Assembly (NCBI GenBank): GCA_037718865.1
Contig: JBBJMP010000017.1
Location: 59,957-123,956, forward strand
DNA length: 64,000 nt
DNA from: JADCRZ01 sp037718865
GTDB taxonomy: Bacteria > Bacteroidota > Bacteroidia > Chitinophagales > Chitinophagaceae
Direction of reading: 5' to 3'
The notes beneath the pieces are model-generated. The model was given only the letters and a program-made list of their open reading frames with translations, was not told the origin of the DNA and did no database searches. A program made the position numbers and the translations under genes. Of this stretch, positions 45,020 to 53,539 are shown piece by piece. The first letter of the stretch is position 1. Every line of letters begins with the position of its first letter.

Positions 45020-46204
45020 ATGAAAGATCCTGAATACAACCGGCGCAAATTTATCAGGGAAGCAGCCGGTACGGCGGCCGGTCTAGCCGTATTCTCCGCC
45101 CTGCCGAAAGATGCGTTTTCAGCACCTGAACACTATGCTGAGGAGTCATTACCGGGAAGCCTGAATTCTGGTACCGATCGTGCTGCAGCACCCCGCATAA
45201 AATTTTCGGTAATTGGAATCAACCACGGTCATATCAACTCGCAGGTGGAAGCGGTTACCCGTGGAGGTGGAGAGTTCGTTTCTTTTTACGCCAAAGAGCT
45301 TGAGCTGGCCGCGGCCTTTTCCAAGCGGTTCCCCCTGGCAAAACCTGTCAAAAGCCAGAAAGAGATCCTGGAAGACAAATCCATCCATCTGGTGCTTAGT
45401 GCGGCCATCCCCGATGAACGGGCACCGCTTGGCTTAGAAGTGATGCGTCACGGCAAAGACTACATGGTAGACAAGCCTGGAATTACGACCCTTGAACAAC
45501 TGGCAGAAGTGCGGAAGGTTCAGAAAGAGAGCCGTCGCATTTATTCCATCATGTATAGCGAGCGATTTGAAAACAAGGCAACGGTAAAAGCAGGTGAACT
45601 CGTCAAAGCGGGGGCGATTGGCAAGGTGATCCAAACCATCGGCCTTGGCCCGCACCGGATGAATGAAAAAACACGACCTGAGTGGTTTTTTGACCGCAAG
45701 CGCTTTGGTGGCATCATAGCCGACATCGCTTCACATCAATTCGATCAATACCTTTTCTTCACCGGCAGTACTAAAGCAGAGGTGGTAGCTTCTCAGGTGG
45801 GAAATGTAAATCATCCGAAATATCCGTCATTTGAGGATTTTGGCGACGTGATGCTGCGTGGTAACGGGGGAACCGGTTATATCCGCGTTGATTGGTTTAC
45901 ACCTGACGGGCTAAAATCATGGGGAGACGGGCGCCTGACAGTCCTTGGCACAGAAGGATTTATTGAGATCCGCAAAAATGTTGACATAGCCGGACGGCAA
46001 GGAGGAAACCATCTTTTCCTGGTCAATCAGAAGGAGACTGTTTACATCGACTGCAGTAAAGAGCCACTGCCCTACGGCGAACGGCTGGTAGATGACATCG
46101 TTAACCGGACAGAAACCGCCATGACTCAGGAACACTGTTTCCTTGCTACCGAGCTGGCACTGAAAGCACAGAAACAGGCTCAGGGTTTAGATTTCAAGGT
46201 TTGA
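45020..46204 (+). CDS. Gfo/Idh/MocA family oxidoreductase, Tat-exported
   Basis: A 394-residue protein with a twin-arginine signal (YNRRKFIREAAG, cleavage likely after FSA near residue 34). The Rossmann domain starts IKFSVIGINHGHINSQVE; the family EKP is here DKP (YMVDKPGITTL, Lys conserved). The C-terminal domain contains GGIIADIASHQFDQYLFFTG with the usual Asp/His pair. Export with folded NAD(P) fits a periplasmic sugar or glycan modification. It stands alone, divergent from rlpA and convergent with the Ppx-like gene. It is only distantly similar to the copy at 9095 (different motifs around the active site), so the two should act on different substrates. Confidence 0.85.
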   Translation: MKDPEYNRRKFIREAAGTAAGLAVFSALPKDAFSAPEHYAEESLPGSLNSGTDRAAAPRIKFSVIGINHGHINSQVEAVTRGGGEFVSFYAKELELAAAFSKRFPLAKPVKSQKEILEDKSIHLVLSAAIPDERAPLGLEVMRHGKDYMVDKPGITTLEQLAEVRKVQKESRRIYSIMYSERFENKATVKAGELVKAGAIGKVIQTIGLGPHRMNEKTRPEWFFDRKRFGGIIADIASHQFDQYLFFTGSTKAEVVASQVGNVNHPKYPSFEDFGDVMLRGNGGTGYIRVDWFTPDGLKSWGDGRLTVLGTEGFIEIRKNVDIAGRQGGNHLFLVNQKETVYIDCSKEPLPYGERLVDDIVNRTETAMTQEHCFLATELALKAQKQAQGLDFKV

Positions 46205-46275
46205 CGGAAGGCGAATAAAGGTCAGTAATTTTCAGAAGCCACTCATCGTCTTGCAGCCGACCGTTCGAAAGGCTG

Positions 46276-47664
46276 TTATTCTGTTGCAGTTCTATATTTA
46301 TTAGATATATTAGACACTACATAACCTGTTACCCAGGCTATGTGGCCCCCTTTAGTTAAGAAGTAGTAACGTTTCTTTAAGGTCGGTATATTTAACTCGT
46401 TCATTATACCTGCGAATAGCAAAGCGCCGCGCCTTAAATTTTCGGCAGTAAACGCATTCTGTACATCAATGAGGTTCTTCTTCGCTTTGTCGGAAGTTTC
46501 CCTGTCTGTAATTTTATCAACTTTGTTCTGAGTATAATAAATTAGCCTTACATAATCTCCGGATGTAAATTTTTGGAAATTGACCACATCATGATAGGTA
46601 AATTCAACATAGTCTGAAAGCGCTTTTTCCGGATGTAAAAGGTTAACCATTGCCCAGACAATTCCGCCCAGGAAAAACACTTCTTTTTTATTTTGAATAC
46701 CCGGTTTCTGACTGAACAAGGTTAATTCCGCTTTTATATCTTCGGGCAATATATTGTCTTCCCGCGTTATAGACATAAAGCGTGAGCCAAATGGCAATGA
46801 AAAAGATTCGAAATCTCCTGAACTATTATAATACCCGCCTTTGGTGCTTCCACCTCCGATATCAATACTGACACTCTTTTCTTTTAATTTAGGTAAAACA
46901 ATACCAATATTGGTGAATTTAGCTTCCATATCAGGGCTCAGGAATTCAATCGGATGTTTATAAGAAGGAATGATAGTCCGGGCAGTCTCAACAAATACTT
47001 TTGAAATGCTATCCGTACTTAACCTTCGGTTTAAGACGGCCTGTAAAACACCGCTGCTGAAGGCAATAAAAATACGATCGGGCGTTATCTTTCTGTTGCT
47101 TATAATAGTAAGATATTCGCGGATAGCGTTTTTCGTTGCTTCAAATGCGCTTGTATTCAAATCGGCAAAATTTGAATTTATTGCGCTATCCTTTGTGGTG
47201 TTATATATGTAACGGCCTTCCCGTCCTAAAGTGACCTGTATTATGCTCAATTTTACTCCTGTGGAGCCAATATCTATTCCTGCAAACCCCTCTGATCTTT
47301 TTCTTATACTTTCACGCAATTGATCGAGGGCAAGTTTACTTCCTTCATGCTTAAGCTGCTGGTAAATCTTGGAAGCAGTATCGAAGTAACGAATTGCCTG
47401 AAGACTATCGTCCATATCTCTGAAAAGTAATCCTAAATTCTCGCAGGCAACAGCCTCCCAGTATCTGTCTGTAAGGCTTATATTATTTTGCTGACGGACC
47501 GAATTTAAACCTAGCAATAAAAGGCGTTCTGATTCCTTATATTGATTGGCCTCCCTGTATGTATTACCTGTTTTAATAAAACGGACAGCAATATTTGGTT
47601 GTCCAAACGAAACGGCGTCATAAACAATCAACAAGCTGAAAAATGTAATTAGTATTTTCATCAT
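46276..47664 (-). CDS. Exported TPR protein with Ppx/GppA-like actin-fold domain
   Basis: A 462-residue protein with a signal peptide (MMKILITFFSLLIVYDAVSF, then GQ). Residues about 25-125 are TPR-like helices (GNTYREANQYKESERLLLLG; NLGLLFRDMDDSLQAIRYFD). Residues 130-450 follow the exopolyphosphatase/actin fold: first phosphate loop FAGIDIGSTGVKLSIIQV, second VSIDIGGGSTKGGYY, and an adenosine-type motif FFLGGIVWAMVNLL. Ppx/GppA enzymes hydrolyse polyphosphate or pppGpp in the cytosol, so an exported copy is odd. The partner gene 28 bp upstream encodes a Cys-repeat lipoprotein. Role unknown; possible functions are polyphosphate breakdown or a nucleotide-free scaffold. Confidence 0.75.
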   Translation of the reverse strand: MMKILITFFSLLIVYDAVSFGQPNIAVRFIKTGNTYREANQYKESERLLLLGLNSVRQQNNISLTDRYWEAVACENLGLLFRDMDDSLQAIRYFDTASKIYQQLKHEGSKLALDQLRESIRKRSEGFAGIDIGSTGVKLSIIQVTLGREGRYIYNTTKDSAINSNFADLNTSAFEATKNAIREYLTIISNRKITPDRIFIAFSSGVLQAVLNRRLSTDSISKVFVETARTIIPSYKHPIEFLSPDMEAKFTNIGIVLPKLKEKSVSIDIGGGSTKGGYYNSSGDFESFSLPFGSRFMSITREDNILPEDIKAELTLFSQKPGIQNKKEVFFLGGIVWAMVNLLHPEKALSDYVEFTYHDVVNFQKFTSGDYVRLIYYTQNKVDKITDRETSDKAKKNLIDVQNAFTAENLRRGALLFAGIMNELNIPTLKKRYYFLTKGGHIAWVTGYVVSNISNKYRTATE

Positions 47665-47692
47665 TTACAATTTAGAATTCTTATGTTTTACG

Positions 47693-48928
47693 TTAATTCT
47701 CGAAACAGCGACAATCTAAATCGCATTTTGCCAGCACAATTGTTCGTATCATCCGTCCGCTTTTGTTATAACAGGATTGCACCTTGCGCCCGGTGTAATT
47801 GCCTTTGCTGTCTTTTTCGCATTTGGGTTCACTTTTGGTAAAACAGCGAATATCTGTACCGCCACTCCCACAAGCACTACTATTTGCTTCAATTAACCTT
47901 CCTCGTATAAAACTTCCCTTTCCGTTATGGATTTTTGCAAATTTTGATCCCTTGTAACATATAAAACCGGCTGCTGATGTTCCCCGGGCGGGAAATGTAA
48001 AACCACAACCTCTACTGTTCCGTTCAAGTAAACGGCCAATTTTGAAACCACCTTTGCCATTGTGAACTTTTTGATATTTCGAACCGTTGACACATGTGTC
48101 GCCTGCAAGTCGTGCAGCAAAGACATAACCACAATCTGCACTATTTGAGTCAATTAAATTTCCCCGTATAAAGCCTCCCATCCCATCATGAAGTTTTTCG
48201 TATTTTGAATACCTTATGCAAGTATCGCCGGCATGTTTGCCCTTTAGCGTCGGATTGGTTGTAGTGATTGTGCTGCCAGATGAATTCAAAGAGGAATGAT
48301 CATAAAAAACCGAAACGGTTTCATACCCTTTACATATTAGCTCGTCAATCTCTTTTCTTAATCCTTTAATATCGGTATAAACGGGATACATTCTACTACC
48401 TGATTGAATCACAGACGGTGTTGATGAATTTGAGAAAAAAAAGACACTATCAGTTGTATTATCAATATAGGTTTGTGATAACGCCTTTATATTCCAGGTA
48501 GAATCGTTTGGCAATAACAATGAATGATAGTCTGTTAATTTTGTGGTTGAAAGATAAGCCGTAACCTGCCGGTCAACCATTTGAGTCAGCATTGCTTCGC
48601 TTTTCTGAAATGAACCGGAAAGGTCTAATTCGGAAATACAGTTATACGGATAATACTTGTTAGGCCCTAATCTCAATAAACCGGCAACTGTAAGTGTCTT
48701 ACATTTCCATTTCGATAAGGAACATAGATGTTGTATATCTGCCGGGAAGGTTTCACCATTTAATTTATCAGAGAGTATAATTGTAAGAGAAAATGTATTT
48801 ATTCCGGCTTCCACTTCCAAATCCTTGATAATATCGTCGGCTTCCGGATTCGATTCACTGCAAGCGAACAATGACGAAATAAGCCAAATGAAAAGAAATA
48901 TATAAAAGTTATATTGATACCGCTTCAT
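47693..48928 (-). CDS. Lipoprotein with three tandem Cys/His repeats, unknown function
   Basis: A 411-residue lipoprotein (lipobox LFAC near residue 23). Residues 30-215 form an unrecognised domain that includes SLTIILSDKLNGETFPADIQ and LLPNDSTWNIKALSQTYID. Residues 234-355 are three repeats of about 40 residues (see the repeat entry), and the C-terminal 50 residues are Cys-rich (RCFTKSEPKCEKDS; KCDLDCRC). Cysteines probably form disulfides, since the protein is exposed in the periplasm or outside. I know no family. It precedes the exported Ppx-like gene by 28 bp, so the two are likely one transcript, and a consensus -7 box lies 82 bp upstream. Confidence 0.7.
   Translation of the reverse strand: MKRYQYNFYIFLFIWLISSLFACSESNPEADDIIKDLEVEAGINTFSLTIILSDKLNGETFPADIQHLCSLSKWKCKTLTVAGLLRLGPNKYYPYNCISELDLSGSFQKSEAMLTQMVDRQVTAYLSTTKLTDYHSLLLPNDSTWNIKALSQTYIDNTTDSVFFFSNSSTPSVIQSGSRMYPVYTDIKGLRKEIDELICKGYETVSVFYDHSSLNSSGSTITTTNPTLKGKHAGDTCIRYSKYEKLHDGMGGFIRGNLIDSNSADCGYVFAARLAGDTCVNGSKYQKVHNGKGGFKIGRLLERNSRGCGFTFPARGTSAAGFICYKGSKFAKIHNGKGSFIRGRLIEANSSACGSGGTDIRCFTKSEPKCEKDSKGNYTGRKVQSCYNKSGRMIRTIVLAKCDLDCRCFEN
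47867..48229 (-). repeat. Three tandem 40-residue Cys/His protein repeats
   Basis: The repeat units begin GDTCIRYSKYEKLHDGMGGF, GDTCVNGSKYQKVHNGKGGF and GFICYKGSKFAKIHNGKGSF. They end in NSADCG, NSRGCG and NSSACG. The shared pattern is C-x4-K-[YF]-x-K-x-H-[DN]-G-x-G-[GS]-F, then about 11 residues to N-S-x2-C-G. The second and third units are closest. Confidence 0.9.
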
Positions 48929-49009
48929 GATTTTCGTCTGAATTATAATTGAACACGTAATACTTCCCTAGGAACATTTCGCATTCGACTAATACTTTGC
49001 GTTTACACC

Positions 49010-49017
49010 CAAAGATA
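49010..49017 (-). promoter_or_regulatory. Predicted -7 element of the Cys-repeat lipoprotein gene
   Basis: TATCTTTG on the minus strand matches TAnnTTTG exactly, 82 bp before the ATG at 48928. Only a TTT, not TTG, is found at the -33 spacing. The 258-bp gap to the divergent glycosyltransferase holds no other clear site. Confidence 0.45.
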
Positions 49018-49186
49018 ACCCTTGTGAATTCCGGTTAAAAATTTAAAGAAACTATTATTGGTATTTATTTTTGCTTATTGTCTTACCGTCATTCCCGATT
49101 TTTTTTTAATTTGACTTAACTTAGCTTTCTCTTTCCCCAATATCTAAAAACTTGCCTGACTTTTGGAAAATTAATGTTCGATTATT

Positions 49187-50026
49187 ATGGATATTTCTGT
49201 AATTATACCTACCTGCAACCGGAACGATTTTTTAATAAGATGCCTGGATTCGATTGCCCCTCCCATCCAGACAATTGACCCTGATTGTTATGAAGTGATC
49301 GTAACAGATGACAGTAAACATAATAGTGCAAAACCTTTGTTCGAAGAAAAGTATACATGGGCAAAGTGGGTGGAAGGCCCCAAGAGAGGGCCGGCATCTA
49401 ACAGAAACAATGGGGCAAGGCACGCTGTTGGAAAATGGTTGGTTTTTTTGGACGATGATTGCTTGCCTGTAAAAGAAATTTTAAAGAACTACATTGCCAT
49501 CATAGAGAAGAATAGTGGTATAGACGTGTTTGAAGGAAAGGTTGAACAGGAAGGTAGAAGAAAGAGCCATTTTGACTATGCCCCATGTAACGGTATAACA
49601 GGTGGAGTTTTACTAAGTTGTAATTTTTGCATACGCAAAGATCTGTTCGACAAATTGAACGGATTTGACGAGAACTTTAAGTATCCACATATGGAGGATT
49701 TCGATCTTAAAGAAAGGATTGATGCAACAGGAAAAACAATTTTATTTGTAACCGAAGCAAAAGTTATACATCCCTGGAGAAAAGTTGTTGATGGTATAAA
49801 ATTGGGCAAATACGCAGAAATGACTATTTACTTTAACGCTAAACATGGAATTGATTCTAATCTTTTAAGACTTTTAAAACCTTTGGCAGTAGTTTATTGG
49901 TCATTAGTCAAAAGATCGCTTTTTTCAAGTGATATCTTTACCGCAATTAAAATCACTATAGGACATGCAGGAGTTATTGTTTTGAACTTCCACAAATGGA
50001 AAAAAAAATATGCAAAGTTGCAGTAA
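49187..50026 (+). CDS. Glycosyltransferase family 2
   Basis: A 279-residue GT-A fold enzyme: MDISVIIPTCNRNDFLIRC (nucleotide-sugar binding start), VIVTDDSKHN, GPASNRNNGARHAVGKW and FLDDDCLP (the DxD metal motif), then GFDENFKYPHMEDFDLKER, the acceptor-side ED motif. It has no membrane helix except a short hydrophobic stretch near the C-terminus (LAVVYWSLVKRSLF), so it is probably membrane-associated in the cytoplasm. Sugar and acceptor are unknown. It is the lone gene in its unit between the Cys-repeat pair and a T9SS cargo protein. Confidence 0.85.
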   Translation: MDISVIIPTCNRNDFLIRCLDSIAPPIQTIDPDCYEVIVTDDSKHNSAKPLFEEKYTWAKWVEGPKRGPASNRNNGARHAVGKWLVFLDDDCLPVKEILKNYIAIIEKNSGIDVFEGKVEQEGRRKSHFDYAPCNGITGGVLLSCNFCIRKDLFDKLNGFDENFKYPHMEDFDLKERIDATGKTILFVTEAKVIHPWRKVVDGIKLGKYAEMTIYFNAKHGIDSNLLRLLKPLAVVYWSLVKRSLFSSDIFTAIKITIGHAGVIVLNFHKWKKKYAKLQ

Positions 50027-50257
50027 GCGTCATTAAGGCGATACAATACCAAACCATTTCCTAGTGTAGCCAGGAAGTCTCCAGGTAACCGTCTGCGGCG
50101 TTTCTCTAAGGGTAAATGTGTATTTCTTTAGCTTCTATTTTCGTCGGAATTATGTATATTTAAATGCACGTAATCCAATATTTGTACACCTAATTCAATT
50201 TTAAAGTATTTTTTAGAACTAAAAACTTAGAGGGATCCACTTCTATTATTCTAACAT

Positions 50258-52822
50258 ATGATTAATACAAAGTTATTTCTCCTGGTTCTGGTTTTGTGTT
50301 GTGCCGTACCTGAGTTGGTACCAGGTCAGGAAGAAGTTCCTTTTTCATTTACGCTGACTAATAGTGCCTCGACAAGTGCGGGTGTATTTAAACGGGATGG
50401 AACGTTGATCAAGACACTATGGAGTGGAATAAAATACAATGCAGGAAGTCATAGTCAGTTGTGGGATGGAACCGATGATGAGGGCAGACTTGCTCCTGGT
50501 GGCAATTATGACATACGCGTGCTTTCAAACAATATAAAGTATACCTGGGAGGGTGTGTTAGGTAATACATCTGACAGTCTCACTGGTTCTTCAGTGCATC
50601 ATTTCACGCAAGGGTTCATGTATGGTATGGCAATCAGCGGAACGAAGGCTTTTTTCTGTACGGAGTATGATGAGGGTTTTCCGGCTCAATCCATGTTTAA
50701 CACAGCTAACCCCCAGGTAAAATTTTATGTCAGGCCGGTTGAAGGCGGAGGAAAAGGACAATCAACCGTTCAAGTGGCTACCGATGATACAAATGTATAT
50801 TGGGCAGGCATCGACCCTTATTCTGTAATAAGAAGCTCATTTGTATTCGCTACCAAAGTCAGTGATGACACCGAAGTTTCTTTTTCGAATGGAGCACCAT
50901 TATCAACCACAATTGGGCCTAAATACTCAAGCGCTATTAACGTGGTTAATAATAATTCCTCTGTTTCAACTTCATTCATTACGGGCATGGCTGTTCAAAA
51001 ATCGGGCAACTACCTGTTTGTTTCCCGTAAGCTATCAAACACGGTTTATGTTCTTGACAAGACTACAGGGGCATTGGTCCAAACGCTTGCTGTTACTGCA
51101 CCAAGAGCGTTAGCTGTTGATGGTAACGACAACCTTTGGATGATCTCTGGAACTACAACTGTAGCGAAATACACCGTAAATGCAAATGGCACGTTCGCAG
51201 CACCTTCTATTACTCTTGCCGGTCTTGTTAGACCTTTAGCGCTGGCAGTATCCCCGAACAATGCTACAGTTGTGGTAGCTGATGGAGGAACAAGCCAGCA
51301 AATTAAAGCGTTTGATAATGCTGACGGAAGCTTGGACTGGATATATGGGCAGGCCGGAGGGTATGCCAATAATCCTGCGGTAGCAGACGATAAATTTTTT
51401 TTTAATGACCTGAAAATCCTTTACTCGACTGACGCAGAACTGACCTTTATTGCTTTTCAACCGGACGGTTCGTTTTGGGTAGGCGATACAGGCAATTGCA
51501 GGATGCAACATTTTTCATCCAGCCGTGTGTATATTGACCGCATAATGAATATGGGCTATTTCTATAGTTGTTTTGTCGATCAAAACAATCCCACAAGGGT
51601 GTTTGCCAATTACCTGGAGTTCAGTGTCGATTACACAAAACCACTGGCAGCTAACAATGGTTCTTGGACGCTTGTCAACAATTGGGGCTACGGTATCCCG
51701 CCGGTATATGACGATCAATTTAGCCGGCTGCGGCATGTTGTTACCTTAGGTAATGGCAGGACATATGCATTACTGCGCCGTTCAAATCGATATGCCCTGA
51801 TAGAATTAGCTTCAACAGGAACCCGGATAACAAATACAGAAATCGATCATAACCAGAAGATATATGCGGATGGTTCACTAAGATCAATTATCAATTCCAA
51901 CTTAGGTATTGCTACCGAATGGAAAAAGCAGACCCTTAAAGAGTTTGATGGTAGCAATAATCCAGTATGGAATCCTCCGGTAACTATTGCCAGCACCCCG
52001 CCATTAACCGTAATGGATCCTGTGACCATGGACGGCCGCCAAAATCCCGGAGAAGTGACAAATACCGATATTGTAGTTTCTTTTTGTGCAGATAAAGAAT
52101 ACCAGGGTCGACATAAGGGATTTCATTTAGGCGGTGTAAAGTTAGGAACGAATAAGTGGTTATGGCGTACTTCAATGGCAACCCCTGTTAATTATAAAGG
52201 CCCTTTCCCTGGTGACGGCGGTTTTGACATAGGCAATAACGTACAGTATGCCGGAAGTTTTCATCAGGCCATTGATCGTAATATTTTCTGGGGATATAAC
52301 GGGGAGGCCTGGAAAGGAACGCAGGTAAATAAATACAATCATTATTACGATAACGGTCTCTTTCTGGGTCAGTTTGGAGCAGATGGAACAGAATCACCCC
52401 TGGAAGCAGCTCCGGAAATGGCAGGTAACGCACGTAACGGAACATTTATAAAGGACAACAACGGAGATATCTATTTATACCACTGCGATGAAAGCTATCA
52501 TGGAGGCGTCCATCGTTGGAAAATAAGCGGAATAAATACCATAAAAGAAGAAACGGCCACGGTTATTTTAAACGTGAAAACGCCTGAAATTTCCGTCTAT
52601 CCCAATCCCATCCAGAGCATTTCCCTTGTGCAGCACCCTCTTTTATCCGGTAAAGGATCGATAGAATTATTTTCTGCGGACGGAAAAAGGATAAAAAACT
52701 GGACCATTGCTACCGGCAGTTCGAGCACTTTTATTGATACCGAATTCTTACCCAGTGGTTTTTATTTGCTTCGTTATAAAAGCGGATCTTCCAAAATCAT
52801 AACACCGGTTATAAAACATTAG
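50258..52822 (+). CDS. Secreted beta-propeller protein with type IX sorting domain
   Basis: An 854-residue protein with a signal peptide (residues 1-23, MINTKLFLLVLVLCCAVPEL). Residues 25-100 resemble a FlgD-like Ig fold (GTLIKTLWSGIKYNAGSHSQ; GGNYDIRVLSN). From about 110 to 650 repeated strand patterns and short motifs (AVDGNDNLWMISGTTTVAKY; LAVSPNNATVVVADGG; SFWVGDTGNCRMQHF) indicate an NHL-type propeller. The last 75 residues are a type IX secretion sorting domain (ISVYPNPIQ, IELFSADGKRI, LPSGFYLLRYKSG). It is exported across the outer membrane and probably anchored. No catalytic motif seen; a binding or structural role is likely. Confidence 0.8.
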   Translation: MINTKLFLLVLVLCCAVPELVPGQEEVPFSFTLTNSASTSAGVFKRDGTLIKTLWSGIKYNAGSHSQLWDGTDDEGRLAPGGNYDIRVLSNNIKYTWEGVLGNTSDSLTGSSVHHFTQGFMYGMAISGTKAFFCTEYDEGFPAQSMFNTANPQVKFYVRPVEGGGKGQSTVQVATDDTNVYWAGIDPYSVIRSSFVFATKVSDDTEVSFSNGAPLSTTIGPKYSSAINVVNNNSSVSTSFITGMAVQKSGNYLFVSRKLSNTVYVLDKTTGALVQTLAVTAPRALAVDGNDNLWMISGTTTVAKYTVNANGTFAAPSITLAGLVRPLALAVSPNNATVVVADGGTSQQIKAFDNADGSLDWIYGQAGGYANNPAVADDKFFFNDLKILYSTDAELTFIAFQPDGSFWVGDTGNCRMQHFSSSRVYIDRIMNMGYFYSCFVDQNNPTRVFANYLEFSVDYTKPLAANNGSWTLVNNWGYGIPPVYDDQFSRLRHVVTLGNGRTYALLRRSNRYALIELASTGTRITNTEIDHNQKIYADGSLRSIINSNLGIATEWKKQTLKEFDGSNNPVWNPPVTIASTPPLTVMDPVTMDGRQNPGEVTNTDIVVSFCADKEYQGRHKGFHLGGVKLGTNKWLWRTSMATPVNYKGPFPGDGGFDIGNNVQYAGSFHQAIDRNIFWGYNGEAWKGTQVNKYNHYYDNGLFLGQFGADGTESPLEAAPEMAGNARNGTFIKDNNGDIYLYHCDESYHGGVHRWKISGINTIKEETATVILNVKTPEISVYPNPIQSISLVQHPLLSGKGSIELFSADGKRIKNWTIATGSSSTFIDTEFLPSGFYLLRYKSGSSKIITPVIKH

Positions 52823-53067
52823 CTGTCAGATTGAATGCCTCACTTGGATTAGTTTATTTTCTCACCAAACCCGGATCATTTCTGCAAAACAATCTTTCCG
52901 GACCACTTCCTTCTTTCAAAAGGATATTAGGAACTCATGTCCCAGGTAATTTTTAATGTCCTGTTAAAACATTTCTTTAAAAGACCTAACCGCGGATTTC
53001 AATTAACTTTATGATACCTATTGAATGATGTCAATGTTTATCATCTTCAATACAGTCCGGAGAACTC

Positions 53068-53325
53068 ATGAAAAAAATCTTATATATATTCAAGATTTTT
53101 ACCTACCTGTTAATAGCTATTTTTGGGTTAGTCATCTATGCTTTAGGCTTGCTTACTTATTTGATTTATTCTTCGATTGAGGATTTCCTGTTAAGAGCTA
53201 AAATAATCCCTTCAATTAAGGAAAAAAAATCAGCATCCAAAAAAGCCTGTGAACTGAAACCTAAAACATTTAAACAAGTAATGGTCAGAATGCGCGTATT
53301 TTGGACCGATCGTGTTGGTACCTGA
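53068..53325 (+). CDS. Small single-helix membrane protein
   Basis: An 85-residue protein with one hydrophobic helix (about residues 8-34, FKIFTYLLIAIFGLVIYALG) followed by a Lys-rich cytoplasmic-type tail. I recognise no family. It lies in a 700-bp stretch between the T9SS cargo gene and the NRPS gene end, both far better supported, so it may be a chance frame. Its hydrophobic-then-basic pattern favours a real gene. The 214 bp after it hold nothing I can identify. Confidence 0.45.
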   Translation: MKKILYIFKIFTYLLIAIFGLVIYALGLLTYLIYSSIEDFLLRAKIIPSIKEKKSASKKACELKPKTFKQVMVRMRVFWTDRVGT

Positions 53326-53539
53326 ATGAGCAGCTGGTTCGCCATATCAGCTTTAAAAACCTGGAAAAATTTTAAAGGCAGATAGTCGATCCTTAATGCT
53401 TAATCGCTCCACTGTTCTTACCGAGGGACTGCCTGAGCAAAAAAATACTTTCAAAGTTTCCTCATTATTTAATAGATTTTATTTAAGAGATTATTTGAGT
53501 TAGATTATATTACCATTGTTTTCTCGCCCAATTGAAGGA

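Noticed and set aside
53326..53539. Possible small gene or regulatory RNA between the small membrane protein and the NRPS end
   Set aside because: No stable hairpin, promoter or convincing frame was seen.
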